DNA of 12,375 bases from an uncultured Bacteroidota bacterium (GTDB lineage: Bacteria > Bacteroidota > Bacteroidia > Flavobacteriales > Schleiferiaceae), in the NCBI GenBank assembly GCA_913056475.1, contig CAJXMS010000036.1, positions 1 through 12,375 of the forward strand, written 5' to 3'. The translations under genes and the position numbers were made by a program. The notes below the pieces were generated by a model. It ran no database searches. It had not been told where the DNA came from and saw nothing but the letters and a program-made list of their open reading frames with translations. Positions 11,452 to 12,375 of this stretch are shown here, in pieces; position 1 is the first letter of the stretch; every line of letters begins with the position of its first letter.

Positions 11452-12375
11452 ATGAGCCGAAAAAACGCGTCAGAACCAAAAGAAACCGCTAAGCGTCCCA
11501 CCCGGAGTGCTTTTAAGAAGGCCCTAAAGCTGTACCGCTACATTCGGCCCTACCGTGGCGAATTTTTGTTGGGGCTGGTGTTCCTACTGCTTTCCAGTAG
11601 TGCCAACCTCGCCTTCCCCAAGTACCTGGGCGACCTGGTAGACGCCGCCAATGCTGATGACCTGGTTAACAACATTAGCCGCATCACCTTAACCCTGGCG
11701 GCCATCCTCACTTTTCAGGCCGTGGTATCCTTCTTTCGGGTGATCCTGTTTGTGAACGTAACCGAAAAAACCCTGGCCTCCCTGCGCCAGGCCACCTACC
11801 AGCACCTCATCCAGCTGCCCATGCGCTTTTTTAATACCCAGCGCGTAGGTGAGCTCAACAGCCGTATTTCGGCCGATATTTCCCTGCTGCAGGAAACCTT
11901 CACTACCACCCTGGCCGAGTTTATCCGGCAGCTCATTATCATTTTTGGCGGGGTAGCCATCCTGCTTTACACCTCTCCCCAGCTTACCCTTTTTATGCTG
12001 GCCATCGTGCCGGTGGTGGTCTTGGTGGCAGTATTCTTTGGGCGTTTTATCCGGCGCTATTCCAAGCAAGTACAGCGGGAGGTGGCCGACTCCAATACCA
12101 TCGTAGAAGAAACCCTGCAGGGCATCTTCAACGTCAAGGCCTTTGCCAATGAATTTACCGAAATGGGGCGCTACCGGCACAAGACCAACCAAGTAGCCCG
12201 CACCGGCATGAAGGGCGGTAAGTACCGGGGCGCCTTTTCTTCCTTCATTATCTTAGGACTATTTGGCGCTATTGTAGCGGTGATATGGCAGGGCGTAAAT
12301 CTCATCGCCGCCGGCGAACTGCAAACGGGAGAACTCTTCAGCTTTGTGATCTACTCCGGCTTCATCGGCGGCAGC
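11452..12375 (+). CDS. ABC exporter, transmembrane half (partial, 3' end outside the window)
   Basis: The first 308 codons of an ABC-type exporter polypeptide are present and still open at the window end. After a basic N-terminal tail (MSRKNASEPKETAKRPTR) come membrane spans at about 36-56, 77-101, 161-175, 178-196 and 261-282, and a sixth starting near 291. This is the six-helix fold of type I (type IV in the newer scheme) exporters such as MsbA. Family-typical loop motifs are present: LPMRFFNTQRVGELNSRIS (about 122-140), VEETLQGIFNVKAFANE (about 208-224) and TGELFSFVIY. The nucleotide-binding domain, with Walker A, signature and Walker B motifs, should follow outside the window. Substrate cannot be told: lipid, peptide and drug exporters share this fold. 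It has the same direction as the symporter, separated by 120 bases with a promoter candidate, so probably a separate unit. Confidence 0.9.
   Translation, partial: MSRKNASEPKETAKRPTRSAFKKALKLYRYIRPYRGEFLLGLVFLLLSSSANLAFPKYLGDLVDAANADDLVNNISRITLTLAAILTFQAVVSFFRVILFVNVTEKTLASLRQATYQHLIQLPMRFFNTQRVGELNSRISADISLLQETFTTTLAEFIRQLIIIFGGVAILLYTSPQLTLFMLAIVPVVVLVAVFFGRFIRRYSKQVQREVADSNTIVEETLQGIFNVKAFANEFTEMGRYRHKTNQVARTGMKGGKYRGAFSSFIILGLFGAIVAVIWQGVNLIAAGELQTGELFSFVIYSGFIGGS

Noticed and set aside
11689..12192. 167-residue minus-strand open frame inside the ABC exporter region
   Set aside because: The plus strand reads as an uninterrupted, motif-bearing ABC membrane domain; the antisense product is low-complexity His/Gly-rich and looks like a shadow.

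Overview
The window is a chromosomal housekeeping region from a member of the Bacteroidota. Four things point there: the order rpsU-xerC-hpf-tRNAs-tuf-tRNA(Trp)-secE-nusG-rplKAJL-(rpoB); promoter motifs of the form TTTG...TAnnTTTG; no Shine-Dalgarno sequence before almost every start; and a bS21 protein with tyrosine at position 54. The fairly high GC content, the SprB-like domain and the general protein style would fit a Saprospiraceae/Lewinella-like lineage, but that finer placement is a guess.

Positions 1-6800, all on the minus strand, form the translation/transcription block. Read in the direction of transcription: a promoter and rpsU (bS21) ending in a strong terminator; xerC and hpf as a tight pair ending in a second terminator; a promoter candidate that overlaps that terminator; tRNA-Thr(TGT), tRNA-Tyr(GTA), tRNA-Gly(TCC), tRNA-Thr(GGT), tuf, tRNA-Trp(CCA), secE, nusG, rplK, rplA, rplJ and rplL; then, after a long hairpin, the first seven codons of what looks like rpoB at the window edge. 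The spacers carry hairpins that may be leaders, attenuators or processing sites. The best are a three-way-junction candidate before rplK and a long hairpin between rplL and rpoB.

Positions 6896-9247 (minus strand) hold an acyl-CoA dehydrogenase and, upstream of it, a membrane-anchored protein with four tandem helix-hairpin-helix units. A divergent spacer (9248-9522) carries an imperfect duplicated hairpin sequence. Two plus-strand genes follow: an AGCS-family sodium/amino-acid symporter with an unusual exported N-terminal SprB-like domain, and the membrane half of an ABC exporter cut by the window end.

No mobile element, CRISPR array, defence system or biosynthetic cluster is visible. This is mostly an ordinary region. 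The points worth a second look are regulatory RNA structures, the domain fusion on the symporter and the HhH protein, not a new multi-gene system.
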